Origin: Galdieria partita
Taxonomy: Eukaryota; Rhodophyta; Bangiophyceae; Galdieriales; Galdieriaceae
Length of the DNA: 64,000 nt
NCBI GenBank assembly: GCA_025991245.1
Contig: BQMJ01000014.1
Coordinates: forward strand, 223,642 to 287,641
Direction: 5' to 3'
Within the stretch, counting starts at the first letter, position 1, and the number at the start of each line of letters is the position of its first letter. Below are positions 1-10,614 of this stretch, piece by piece. The position numbers and the translations under genes were made by a program. The notes beneath the pieces are model-generated. The model was not told the DNA's origin, did no database searches, and saw only the letters and a list, made by a program, of their open reading frames with translations.

Positions 1-803
1 ACTGTCGAAGTTCCAAAGAAATGACAGCTGTCTTCATACTCAAAAATATAACAAAGTATCGATAATTCCAGGCAGAATTATTGCGAAAGTCCATTTCTAA
101 GAACTTTTTGGAAAAAGCTTCCTCACCCTGACTTGTTATTGAAGAAATATTCCAAAGACATTATCACGACATACCAATAATTGAAAACGATAAACAACCC
201 ATTGTCGATGAGACCAAGCATGATAATTCTTGGCATCTTCAAGTAAAATGGTTTCAGTAAATTCCAGTTCTTCTTGTGGATTTTCTAGAAAAGTACAAAG
301 AAATCTTCGATGGAACCATATCTAACAGTGAAAAACGAATACAACATAAGCAACCCATCAACCTCCCATTCACAAGAGTATTCTACCCTACTTGATAGTT
401 TTTGGGATTCTGCAAACCCAATTCGTTGCATATTTCCAATTCTTGTTGTAATAAAGACATCTGTTGACTCCTTCGTAGTATTTGACGTCGAAAGTCCCAG
501 CAACTATAATCTGCAGGATTGTTCTGAATCGCTGCAAGAGAAACTTTCAATGCCCTTTCACTGTACTCTTTTCGTTTCAATAATATTCTGAATAGTGCAG
601 ATATCCATAAAAAGTCGGTTTCATAATCTATAGGAGCTGACCTCTCGGGTTCTAGTATTCACCAAGTCTCTATCGAAGAGTCTTCAAAAAAGCAATGCAG
701 ACTTACTAAGATATTCTTCAATGTCTTGTATAATGTCTTGACATAATTCCAACAATGCTTTAGTATCCGTTTTCAACTCCACGTCTTGAAACAATGGCAA
801 CAT
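1..803 (-). CDS. FNTA: Protein farnesyl/geranylgeranyltransferase type-1 alpha subunit, partial (3' end outside window)
   Basis: Alpha subunit of the cytosolic CaaX prenyltransferases, which attach farnesyl or geranylgeranyl groups to C-terminal cysteines. Four exons were read by hand: 803-707, 651-392, 321-175 and 127-1, all with GT-AG introns and consistent phases. The translation shows the PPTA repeat signature several times: NPADYSCWDFRRQIL, then WFHRR, then DAKNYHAWSHRQWV, then NNSAWNYRYFVI. The start ATG at 803 is the only one that opens this frame, and it lies only 35 bp from the start of the divergent PheRS gene. The gene continues past base 1, so its C-terminus is not seen. A Rab geranylgeranyltransferase alpha subunit also carries PPTA repeats, but the repeat wording fits FNTA better. 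Similarity is recalled family knowledge; the repeats themselves are seen directly. Confidence 0.88.
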
Positions 804-838
804 GAACACGCACGAATCACACTGCACAGAATTCCAAA
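804..838. promoter_or_regulatory. 35-bp bidirectional intergenic region between FNTA and FARSA
   Basis: Only 35 bp separate the ATG of the prenyltransferase alpha gene (minus strand, 803) from the ATG of the PheRS alpha gene (plus strand, 839). Both transcripts must start within or very near this stretch, or inside the neighbouring coding sequence. No TATA box or other named element stands out. The regulatory role is inferred from the arrangement only. Confidence 0.5.
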
Positions 839-2544
839 ATGGATACGACGATGGAACAAGTAGTCATACAAGAGTTGGAAAAAAACTCCAGTATACCAGA
901 CTCTGGTATATTTGCAAGTGAAAGAGGATTGGATCATTCGGTTCTTGTAGATAGTGTTCTGAAGAGTTTGATTGGACGTGAAATAGTGGAAGCAAAGCCC
1001 ATATCTCACGAACACTGGTTGGTTACAAAGGAAGGACAAGAATATGCAGAAATAGGATCTCCAGAGTTACGAACTTTTCAGTCAGTTGGTTCAGAAGGCG
1101 CAACAGTTGAAGAAATTCAAAGCAAACTTGGAGTAGTTGGCAAGCTAGGTATACAGCAATGTCTAAAGAGAGGCTGGTTGAAGTTGGATAAGGAAACCAA
1201 AAAACTCTTTCCCCAAGTGACTCAAGTAATAGATGATACAGCTGTAAGTATATTGTATTATTGTTGGGTTGTTGAATCTATTTCTGATGAGTGATTAGGA
1301 AAAGCTTAAGCGTTTGTCTCTGAACCCACAATCGGCAGAACTGAGTTTACAGGACTTGAAAGAACTCAAATCCCGAAAGTTGGTTCAATCAAAGACACTT
1401 AAGACTTTTTCTATTCAAAAAGGTCGTCGATTCTCTCAATTCCATGAGCAAGTGGCTACAGATTTGTCGAAAGAGTATCTTATTGCGTCATTTATGTTTA
1501 GTTTTGTGTCTCAATATTACGGAATAGGATGATGGAATCGGGAAGTTGGAGAAATGCTTCTTTCAAGGAATATAATTTTGAAGCTAGTGGAAAGCCATTG
1601 ATTGGCGGCTTCCTACATCCACTTATGAAAGTACGGGAACAAATACGTTACATCTTTTTAGGAATGGGATTCGAAGAAATGCCAACCAATCAATATGTTG
1701 AAAGCAGTTTTTGGAATTTTGATGCTCTTTTTCAACCTCAACAACACCCTGCAAGAGATGCACACGACACTTTCTTTTTATCGGATCCTGCTTTCTCGAA
1801 GCCATGCAAAGACCGAGAATATGTTCATCGTGTTTGCAAAGTACATCAGCAAGGTAAATATTTTCTTTAAATGGATATTATAAAATGAAGAAGACAAATT
1901 GAGGTGCTTATGGTTCTTTGGGTTATCGTTATCCTTGGTCAGAAATGGAGTCTCAAAAGAATATTTTGCGAACACATACCACTGCAATATCCACGAAAAT
2001 GTTGTACCATTTGGCACAAAAGGAACACTTTGTTCCTAAGAAATATTTTTCGATAGACCGCGTGTTTCGTAATGAAAACTTGGATGCTACTCATCTGGCT
2101 GAATTTCATCAAATAGAAGGACTTATTGCTGATCGCAATTTAACTATTGGAGACTTGAAAGGAGTTATCCATTATTTCTTTTCACAGTAAGTATTTGTTG
2201 AAAGCAATATAGTTGTTCACTGATGATGATGATACAGATTGGGAATGTCCCAACTCAAGTTCAAACCTACCTATAATCCTTATACGGAGCCTTCGATGGA
2301 AATATTTGCTTTTCATGAGGGACTAGGAAAGTGGGTTGAAGTAGGCAACTCGGGAGTTTTCCGACCAGAAATGTTATTGCCGATGAAGTTGCCTGAAGAT
2401 GTTACTGTCATAGCTTGGGGTCTCTCATTGGAACGTCCTACTATGATACTTTATGGAGTACGAAATATTCGAGAATTGTTTGGTCACAAAGTGGATATGG
2501 AAGCCATTCAAAGTTATCCTTTATGCCGTTTGGGAATAGAATGA
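839..2544 (+). CDS. FARSA: Cytosolic phenylalanyl-tRNA synthetase alpha subunit
   Basis: Charges tRNA-Phe as part of the alpha2-beta2 cytosolic enzyme. Five exons join in frame: 839-1243, 1299-1474, 1528-1853, 1904-2186 and 2238-2544, giving 498 aa, the usual size for the eukaryotic/archaeal alpha chain. The N-terminal winged-helix region is followed by the class II catalytic core. Motif 2 reads [17 protein letters not shown] and motif 3 reads [12 protein letters not shown]; the segment [21 protein letters not shown] is also diagnostic. Introns are 50-55 bp. No transit peptide is visible, so a cytosolic form is inferred. The stop at 2544 lies 27 bp from the stop of the convergent malonyl-CoA decarboxylase gene. 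Confidence 0.95.
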
Positions 2545-2571
2545 AAAAGTATCTTACAAAAATATATATTT

Positions 2572-4350
2572 CTATAATGAAGAAGAACAATGATGAGTAT
2601 CTACTAGATTGGCCAATTGTTGCAATCGAGTTGCTTCTTCTGCAACAGCTAAAGTATCACTTTCATAGAAGCGCAACATATTCCTTTCTTGATCTTCTCG
2701 TTTGTAACGGTAGTTCACTGTAATACCTAAACTTTGTCGTAACCTTCTTCTCGATAAATCCGCCATAAAGTTGATACGATACAATTCCGCTCCATTACTA
2801 AAATGCATTCTTGCGACGGAATCTAAACAACGCATTCTTCTTCCTTTGGCATTTAAAAGAAAATAACTTACAAGTTTCATAAGAGTCTCTTTTCCACTTG
2901 TAAGCTTTTGTTCCAACTGAGCTACTTGTTTCACATGATGAGCATCTTGTGTTGCGTTTTTCAACCAACTCAAAATATCTTCCACAATAGCTGCGTCTCG
3001 ACTAGTCAATACGAGAGTGTCCCATTGATCTCCTTGAATAACTTTGGAATAGAGCTTCATTTGATGAAAAAGCCAAGGTACAAAAAATGGAATAGGAGAT
3101 AGTGTATAAATATCACCAAAATATTTGAAATTTTCTCTCAATTCTGTAGTTATAACATGATTGATAAACTGTTGTTCCATACCTAATCCACCTATAAATG
3201 AACGAACTCGAATATGATTAATTACTGCAATAGAGTGTTGTGTTCTCTTGTCCATTGAAACAGTATTCGTCTTTAAAATACTTTCATCGTTGATAGGAAC
3301 GCTATTGGCAAAATGAAAGTGTAGGGTTCCTAATGAATAAGAGGGGATCAACTTGTGTTTCAAGTTATAAAATCGATAGCCTCTATACAGACGATCCACC
3401 AAGTCGTGCATTGAACGACGAATACCCCACTCTTCACGCCAATCATTCAAAGTAAACATCAACGAACGACCATTTGATTCGAGTGAACCAGATTCAAAGA
3501 GAAGCAAATCTGACTGAAGCAACTGTTCACAAATTTGGTTGACATGATATCTCAATTGACGTCCACTCGTGCCTTGTAGAGCTAAGGCATTTCTATTCAA
3601 CGATAGTGTTCCTCTCAAAAACAAAAGAGCCATGAATCCTTCATTCGAATTGAGTATTCTCCAAAGTACTTTGAATGCAGGGGAAGTCATCATTTCTCTA
3701 GCAACAAGTAAAGGATCTGAATTCATATCCAAAGCACTGTGTAAGGAATATTCTCCTGATTCTGTTTGTTCTTCTAGCAACGAAACATCGGAATCTTGAA
3801 AAACTTCAGCGGACTCCGAAAACCGGGATACTTCTTGGGTCCATTGACTAATCCGTTTCAGCCTTCCCAAAACTTCCGAATCTGACAACGTAAAGTCCTG
3901 CATAAAATTCTGAACAAGTCTCGCTCTTGGTTCCAACAGTAATTTGTTCATATGTTGAGCAAGAAGACTTGCAACGTGCTGACAAAATATTTCTTGATAT
4001 TTCCTTGCCGATGAACCCCACGGATTCAAATCGACAGGTTCGCTAGTAAACATTGTCCGCACTTGAGTTATCAATCGTCTATTCGACTCTTCTTCTTCCT
4101 GCTTACTGTTTGAAACTTTGACTGTACTATTGTCAGTTACTGACTTGTTTTCGACTTTGAGAGTGGAGCGATTCATCAAGGATTGTACGTATCTCGCTGC
4201 CAATTCGCTGGGTAATAATCTCTCCTGGCTTGAATAAGAATCCTTTGCCAAGACGGAAAACCGCTTGTAAACAATCTTATGACTTTTCATCTCTATATTC
4301 TTTGTTCGTGCTATCCGACCCAACCAGCAGCCAATAGACTTGAAGCGCAT
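2572..4350 (-). CDS. MLYCD: Malonyl-CoA decarboxylase
   Basis: Converts malonyl-CoA to acetyl-CoA and CO2, clearing malonyl-CoA in mitochondria or peroxisomes. It is a single exon of 592 aa. The C-terminal acyltransferase-like half matches the family: TLSPIPFFVPWL holds the catalytic Ser (about residue 418), SVARMHFSNGAELYRINFM holds the catalytic His (about 516), and GITVNYRY follows near the end. The N-terminal part is about 100 residues longer than in typical family members, basic at first and then poor in conserved signal, consistent with a mitochondrial presequence. The last three residues are Ser-Ser-Leu, similar to a weak peroxisomal PTS1; animal homologues end in SKL. The ATG at 4350 is the first in frame. 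Family identity rests on recalled motifs; targeting is inference. Confidence 0.9.
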   Translation of the reverse strand: MRFKSIGCWLGRIARTKNIEMKSHKIVYKRFSVLAKDSYSSQERLLPSELAARYVQSLMNRSTLKVENKSVTDNSTVKVSNSKQEEEESNRRLITQVRTMFTSEPVDLNPWGSSARKYQEIFCQHVASLLAQHMNKLLLEPRARLVQNFMQDFTLSDSEVLGRLKRISQWTQEVSRFSESAEVFQDSDVSLLEEQTESGEYSLHSALDMNSDPLLVAREMMTSPAFKVLWRILNSNEGFMALLFLRGTLSLNRNALALQGTSGRQLRYHVNQICEQLLQSDLLLFESGSLESNGRSLMFTLNDWREEWGIRRSMHDLVDRLYRGYRFYNLKHKLIPSYSLGTLHFHFANSVPINDESILKTNTVSMDKRTQHSIAVINHIRVRSFIGGLGMEQQFINHVITTELRENFKYFGDIYTLSPIPFFVPWLFHQMKLYSKVIQGDQWDTLVLTSRDAAIVEDILSWLKNATQDAHHVKQVAQLEQKLTSGKETLMKLVSYFLLNAKGRRMRCLDSVARMHFSNGAELYRINFMADLSRRRLRQSLGITVNYRYKREDQERNMLRFYESDTLAVAEEATRLQQLANLVDTHHCSSSL

Positions 4351-5184
4351 ATTTAAGCCGAAAAAGTTACTCCTCTATTATACTCCACACTCCCAACTCA
4401 AGACCTTAATAATCAACTAATACCAAAAACAGGATAGGCTGATATGGCTATACATGAAGGAAAGGGATAATTCGATGATGGCTCAATTTGATGCAGTGAA
4501 AATGCAACCAACGCTCTACAGTCATCATTTTGTGTTCTTGAAATATCTTTTCACAAGTTGCTAATAGGGTCAACAAAACTTTTTGGGAAGTTCTAAGCAG
4601 ACACTTCTTCTTTCAAGGTAACCTGGCCTCGTATCTAAAGGGATTTCTTAGTAAATAGAATGGCTTTCCCAATCAAAGCTATATCTCGAATAGTTTCTAA
4701 AGGAAGCTAGGAGGAGAATAAGTCTATTTTCCTTTTTCAGTCAGATTCCTTCTCCTCACTCCTTTTTTACCCTTATCTCCCTCTCCATTTTTCATTTTTG
4801 GTTTATGAAGTTGTTGTCTTGTGAGAGTTAAGTTATAATAGGTTCTCCTTGGATATGCGTTTATGGGAAAGTTACTCAGTTATCGATATATTCGAGATTC
4901 AAAAAAGATATGAAATTGACACATGAGAAATTTATTCAGATTTCTGAACAATAGAGAGAATCAAGTCAGTGTCGCATAAGCAATCCTTCCTATAGATATG
5001 TCAAATTTTCTGTTTTGAAGTCTATTCAGGACTAGAAATGTTATCCAAACAGTGTTTCAAGCCAGACAATATCATGTAGGAGGAGAAAGGCGTTTCTACT
5101 TCTGTATCGGTAAGACTCCGTCGGTTAAAAGTTAGTTCGCCCATTCTAACAAACAGTCTAGTGTAAAAATAGGACAAAGAAGGA
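4351..5184. other. Intergenic region, no gene recognised
   Basis: Stretch of 834 bp between malonyl-CoA decarboxylase and the divergent acetate transporter. Short frames here show no recognisable motif and no convincing splice-linked coding run. It probably contains both 5' regions. No tRNA-like fold or named regulatory site was seen. Confidence 0.4.
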
Positions 5185-6036
5185 ATGTACCGTCTGAATA
5201 GCCATAGACTCGGAGCTATTCTGTGCATTCGGCTTTTAGGACAGCCTGACGTCTATTGGAATTTTTGTCCAGAGTTATTGGCCGTTTGTATTTTGAGGAG
5301 TATGGAACAGCACGAAAGTGATGTGGAGTTTGCAAAGAATGAGAATTATGTCCATGTTGAAGACTTGAAAGAGATATCTCATATACCAAGAAAGAAAACA
5401 TTTAGGCACCTTTTTGGAGACCCTATTCCTCTTGGTCTTGCTGCTTTTGCAGGTCCAACCCTTGTCTTGAACCTTATTTTAACTGGCGCTCTACCTTCCA
5501 AAATTAGCGATATGATTATTGGGCCTGCGTTCTTCTATGGAGGACTTGGTCAAGCCATAGCTAGTATCTGGTGTCTTATCACAGGCAACTCCTATGGAGC
5601 TATCAATTTTGCCACTTATAGTTCCCTTTGGTTGTCTCTGGCTTCGTTGGATGAACTTCAAGCAGAAGATATTTTGAAGTTTGGTACTGACGGAGGAAAG
5701 GTTAATGGAATATTTCTTGTCCAATATGCAGTGATGACCTTTATTCTGATGGTCGGCGCAATGAGTATCAATTTGGTATTTGTTGTTACTAAGCTGGCTC
5801 TGTTCTTAAGTATATGTCTATTATCTGCAGAAAACTTTCGTGGAGACTCAACTGTTCCTGCTGGAGTATTTGGATGTATTGCTGGTATTTTGGCTTGGTA
5901 CTCTTGTTCCGCATTTGTTATTAACAACTCATTTGAGTGTTCGGTGCTTCCAATATTTCCGCTAGGAAAGGATTGGATGCAGAAACTAAGCCGCTATTTA
6001 CCATGGTCTTCACAACCATGGCCTCCGCATTTATAA
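5185..6036 (+). CDS. GPR1/FUN34/YaaH-family acetate/succinate transporter
   Basis: Six-helix plasma-membrane transporter for acetate and related short carboxylates. The family signature NPxPLGL appears here as GDPIPLGLAAF, followed by GPAFFYGGLGQ and NSYGAINFATYSSLWLS, which are hallmark segments. Six hydrophobic stretches follow in the expected order. The longest frame starts at 5185 (283 aa). An ATG at 5302 gives 244 aa, closer to the usual length, and starts with a hydrophilic stretch typical of the family, so 5302 may be the real start. It is a single exon. Members of this family in thermoacidophilic red algae have been discussed as bacterial or fungal acquisitions; that origin cannot be judged from this sequence. 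It would serve heterotrophic growth on acetate. Confidence 0.88.
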   Translation: MYRLNSHRLGAILCIRLLGQPDVYWNFCPELLAVCILRSMEQHESDVEFAKNENYVHVEDLKEISHIPRKKTFRHLFGDPIPLGLAAFAGPTLVLNLILTGALPSKISDMIIGPAFFYGGLGQAIASIWCLITGNSYGAINFATYSSLWLSLASLDELQAEDILKFGTDGGKVNGIFLVQYAVMTFILMVGAMSINLVFVVTKLALFLSICLLSAENFRGDSTVPAGVFGCIAGILAWYSCSAFVINNSFECSVLPIFPLGKDWMQKLSRYLPWSSQPWPPHL

Positions 6037-6926
6037 GAATAGTCATTGCTTTGATATTGAAATGCTTTATGACTCGATTGATTTTCGTTATTTGTTCTAG
6101 AGGGAATAAAATGAACTCTTATAAATTTCTTATGCTTTAAAAATTTTCATTTTCTCCTACTCTTATATGAATCAAATACTGTTAGAATATAATATATTGA
6201 TCTAAATGCGATACATCATTCAGTGTTGCCTTACTACCATATATATGAGAGAAGGAAGAGAGCATCTACATTCCGATTAAATAGACGGCATCATCGCCCT
6301 CTCATGCAAATAGTGTTGAAGATTGTTTGGTGGAGTAACCCCTTGGACGACGAGTCAGAGTCGTACTATTTCAACAAGGAAATAAGTTTAGCCATTCAAG
6401 GAGAGAATAAGAGAAATAGGAATGTTGAACAGTTTTCACAGACTGTTCTTTCAATAACCCTAATTACCCGCTTGACGTTGTGAGGACAGAAGTCGTAGGC
6501 TTCGAGTCTTGGATTCTGACCCCTTCGTCAAGTACTCCACTCTTTTCCTGTCTTTCCGTGGGTTTCCAGGACAAAGAAACCGGAATTGTTTCCTTTGTCA
6601 AACACGATCCTTCTCTCTATTTCTTGAGTCTGGATATTCTTATTTCCTTGTGTCTTTTCTCACGTTACTGAGCCTCTGTCTTTCATCTTATAGATACGAA
6701 GACACTGGTAGGTATACGTAGTTGGAAAGGGAAATAGTTGTAGGCGACTCAAGTCTTCGTTATAAACCCAACTTTTTTTTTGCAAGTAATACTTTACAGA
6801 GTGTGTTCTGTTAAAGTGGGACTGTGAGGTCCCAACTTGCTACAAATAGATTCTTTCGGGTTGACATGAATTGAGGTTGCTTGGAATAGAAATATTATAG
6901 TGTTTATGTCAATAGTTTGTTGTCCA

Positions 6927-6999
<73 letters not shown>

Positions 7000-7016
7000 T
7001 GTGAAAAACTTGGCAA
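6037..7016. other. Intergenic region upstream of topoisomerase IA
   Basis: Holds no recognisable gene. Short frames at 6223-6483 and 6480-6671 lack family similarity, and the first begins with TTG. A small inverted repeat GGGAC..GTCCC sits near 6817-6832. The right end is a TA/GT microsatellite, listed separately. The region probably contains the promoter of the topoisomerase gene. Confidence 0.4.
6930..6998. repeat. Compound (TA)n(GT)n microsatellite
   Basis: An uninterrupted TA dinucleotide run (about 6930-6966) passes straight into a GT run (about 6966-6998). It ends about 20 bp before the ATG of the topoisomerase IA gene at 7017, so it lies in its promoter or 5' UTR. Alternating purine-pyrimidine runs of this kind can adopt left-handed or cruciform structure under negative supercoiling; any role here is inference. 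Confidence 0.95.
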
Positions 7017-9991
7017 ATGAAATCGAATTGGAAACTGAGCCGCATGTCGTATCACACCTTTTGGGTATTTTGCTTCACTTGTTTGCATAGACATCATATT
7101 GTTTATGCAAAACCTCTTGACACCTATTTTGTAACTAATAAGTTTTCCAATCCTTTCCTTCCATTTTCTTTGGTACGTCGTTCTTTCTCGTTGAGTATAA
7201 CTCGTCGAAAGCTTTCTCTGCTTCACAACAAGTGTTTGCCTTTTGTTCAAACTCTCCAAGCAACCCAAACAAGAGAAAACAATGGTAGACAAGCGGGAAA
7301 GAAAAAATGTGAAAGGAAAAAAGTTTCATCCAACAAGGTTGGTATTGACTTGTTGCAAGATAGCTACAATTTACTTGCATCCACTAGGCAAAGAGAAAAG
7401 AATCCATAGGTCTAGTGATAGTTGAATCGCCCGCAAAGGCAAAGACTATTCAGAAGTTTTTACCAGAGAGATATATTGTAGACTCTTGCATGGGTCACGT
7501 AAGGAACTTACCAGAATCAGCCAAGGACATACCTGACGAACTAAAGAAACACCCTTGGGCCCGTTTAGGGGTGAATGTGGAAAATAACTTTGAGCCTATA
7601 TACACAATTTCAAAAGACAAAACCAAAATTGTTAACCACTTGAAGGAGTTGGTCAAGGCTTGTGACGAATTGATACTTGCCACAGATGAAGACCGAGAAG
7701 GGGAAGCCATCGCGTGGCATCTCGTTCAAGTATTGCAACCAAAAGTATCTTATAAACGAGCTGTATTCCACGAAATAACCAAAGAAGCGATAGTTGAATC
7801 TTTCGAGAACTTGCGAGATATACATATGAATCTCGTTCATGCTCAGGAAGCGAGACGCATTCTTGATCGTTTGGTTGGTTTTACATTATCTCCTATTTTG
7901 TGGAAAAAGATAGCTCCGAGACTTTCGGCAGGTAGAGTTCAAAGCGTTGCATTAGCTATGATTGTTCAGAGAGAACTGGAGCGAATAACGTTTCGTCAAA
8001 CTGTTTTTTACAATATTGTAGCAAAACTTGCTTTATCTCAACAATATGAAGTCATTGAAACAAAAGAAGGTTTGACGGCATGGCTGACAGCATTGAATGG
8101 GAAACGTCTTGCAACTGGAAAAGACTTTGATCCAAACACTGGAGACTTGAAGAAGGAGAGTAGAGAAGAAGGTCTCATTCATTTGGACTTACAATTTGCT
8201 GAGAATCTTATAAAAAGGATAGTAGAAAGCGGTACTTCTTGGAGAGTAAAATCTATTGAAAAGCGGAAATTGAGTCGAAAAGCACCTGCACCCTTCATTA
8301 CATCCACGCTTCAACAAGAATCTAGTCGTCGACTTGGCTTTACAGCAGGGGAGACCATGCGTTTGGCACAAGATTTGTATGAGCAAGGATTCATTACTTA
8401 TATGAGAACGGATAGTCCAGCTTTGTCTAATCAAGCTAAAAATGCGGCCCAAAAATGTATCGTAGAGCAGTTTGGTAAAGATTTTCTTCAAGATGCTTCT
8501 TTAGGCAACAGCTCACCAAAAGCATCCAAGTTGGCCCAAGAAGCTCATGAAGCAATCAGACCAGCAGGAACTAGTTTCCTTTCTCCTGATCAAGTGGCCC
8601 ATCAAGTAAGCGCCAAGCATCAGAAACTTTATGAACTTATCTACCGACGTACATTAGCATCTCAAATGAAGAATGCAGAATTTTTTGTAACAAGTGTGGA
8701 TATCGATGCTAGTTTAGAAGATGGAAGTATTGCAACTTTTCATACTTCAGGTAGAATCCTTGTATTTGAAGGATATTTGAAGGCATTTAGTGAAAATTAT
8801 GGAATGGAGGAAAGTTTGGACGACATGGATGATAACCCTTGGTCGATATATAGTAAGAACTTGCCAGAGTTATATGAAGGTCAAGCATTGTATTCTTTTC
8901 ATCTGGAACCTATGATGCACTCTACGAAACCGCCAGCACGATACACGGAAGCAGCATTGATTAAAGCATTAGAAGCAGAAGGAGTTGGACGACCAAGTAC
9001 TTATGCGTCTATTCTGGAGACTTTGGTAGAGCGGAAATATGTACATCGGGAGAGAAGTCGTGGAAAGTCACGCACTAGTCTTGTGCCATGTCTTTCTGCA
9101 GTTTCTGTAGTTAAACTATTGAATCAACACTTTCCGGAAGTGACCAATCCTCAGTTCACTGCTTCGATGGAGGAGGCGTTGGATAATATAGCTAATGGCA
9201 AAGCGGATCATATTGAATACTTGCGTTCCTACTTTTTGGGAGAATATGGTCTTCGAGAAAGGGCCAGAGAAAAGGAAAAGAACATCGATAGTCAGGAGGT
9301 TCGTCTTCTTGATCTTCCTATTCGACATGAAAATACAAATGAAGTAGTCCAAGTGAAAGTGGGCCCCTATGGTCCTTATATAGAATTGGTAGGAAGTTCT
9401 ACGAAGAAACTGAATCTTTTGGATGAAATGTCTCCAGAAGAGCTGTGCTCCAAAACTATCGAAGAACTTGTCGAAGAAAGAAAGGGGAAATTTCTTGGTT
9501 ATGATCCCGAAAGTTGTCATGCAGTTTTCCTAAAGAAAGGCCGGTTCGGATGGTTTCTCCAGTTGGGTGAGGCTGATTCTGAGAGTATGGAGGAAGAAGA
9601 AGAGGAAGGGGAGGAGGAGAGACAAGAGTGTGAAGGAACCAGAAAGAGACGAGTAGTGAAAAATGTTCGTTTGCCTTCGAATGTAAATGTTGATTCATTG
9701 GATTTGGAGAGTAGCTTGAAATGGCTATCTTTGCCTAGGGTTCTTGGAGTGGATCCTCATACCGGTAAAGAAGTTGTAGCTAGTGTAGGTCCTTTTGGTC
9801 CCTATGTTGGATGTGATGGGAAATATATTAGTTTGAAGTCAGATATGGCATCCGTATTTGAGATTGACTTGAAGACTGCTATAGAATTGATATCTAATCC
9901 TGTGATGTTTCAAAGTCGAAAGAAAGACAATAATACAAAACAACCATACAAGTCATCGAACATGCCCGGAAGAAAAGAGACCAAGCAGTAG
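7017..9991 (+). CDS. topA: Bacterial-type DNA topoisomerase I (type IA), organelle-targeted
   Basis: Relaxes negative supercoils by passing one strand through a 5'-phosphotyrosine break. The model has two exons, 7017-7337 and 7388-9991, with a 50-bp phase-0 intron, giving 974 aa. The intron is needed because TAG at 7385 closes the core frame and no ATG follows before the conserved LVIVESPAKAKTIQ. Exon 1 supplies a hydroxylated, basic leader that looks like a plastid or mitochondrial presequence. Toprim acidic residues are in ATDEDREGEAIAWHL. The catalytic Tyr (about 445) is in ITYMRTDSPALS. The C-terminus carries toprim-C repeats (KVGPYGPYIEL, KKGRFGWFLQL, VGPFGPYVG) as in cyanobacterial enzymes, plus an acidic Glu-rich insert. 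Plastid targeting is inferred. Confidence 0.93.
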
Positions 9992-10146
9992 TTTTTAGGA
10001 AAACAAAGCTTTAGTGGCCATTTTTTCAATTTCACAATTGTAATGATCATAATGGTAATAGAAAGGAATAAACAACTTGAGCGTCAGTTTGAAGTAAAAC
10101 GGGAATGGGAGCCAATGAAGTTAATTGATTACCGATTGACAACACG

Positions 10147-10461
10147 ATGGCTCCTGTGAAAGAGATTCGAGGTCCTTATTTGGTAAGAAAGAAAATATTT
10201 TAGGAACTTTCTTTCCTAATTGAAAAGGTTGGAGCAATAATAGGTGGAGCTTTGTTGTTTGTGGTTCCTGCTGCTGTCATACCAATATTGTCACGTCGTA
10301 ATAAGAGAAATTGGCAGCAGTATAGACAAGAAAGACTGGAAGAAGAAAGGTAGAAGAGTTACTCTCTGGTAGAGTCGTATTGACCACAAGCATATAGAAA
10401 TCGTCGACTGGAAGAAGAGGAAAATAGGTCAGGTGCTAGCCAGGAAACTTCCAACCAGTGA
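10147..10461 (+). CDS. Small single-span membrane protein, 73 aa, function unknown
   Basis: Three short exons (10147-10182, 10228-10349, 10398-10461), separated by GT-AG introns of 45 and 48 bp, join in frame to 73 aa. The ATG at 10147 opens MAPVKEIRGPYL. A strongly hydrophobic segment follows (VGAIIGGALLFVVPAAVIP), then a basic stretch and a Glu/Arg-rich helix (QERLEEERNRRLEEEEN), ending with a short polar tail. It is probably a single-pass membrane protein with a charged helical tail. No family is recognised. Support comes from three exons keeping one open frame with clean splice sites. Its gene lies between topoisomerase IA and MoaE on the same strand. Confidence 0.6.
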
Positions 10462-10614
10462 AACTCCCAGAGTGGATAATACTAGCTGCAATTGGAAAGT
10501 TGGAAATTCGTTTTAGGTATCAAGTAAATATCTTGTTGTATAGAGTGGTAGTCGCAATGTTGGTCGAAATTTTGTAGTAGAATTGTGTGACCATGGCAAG
10601 ACAATGAGTTTTTC

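Noticed and set aside
5022-5228. Minus-strand 68-codon frame upstream of the acetate transporter
   Set aside because: No motif, overlaps the start of the transporter, and composition is not protein-like.
6909-7292. 127-codon minus-strand frame through the TA/GT repeat
   Set aside because: Its His-Thr and Tyr-Ile runs are translations of the microsatellite, and the rest is the complement of the topoisomerase leader exon.
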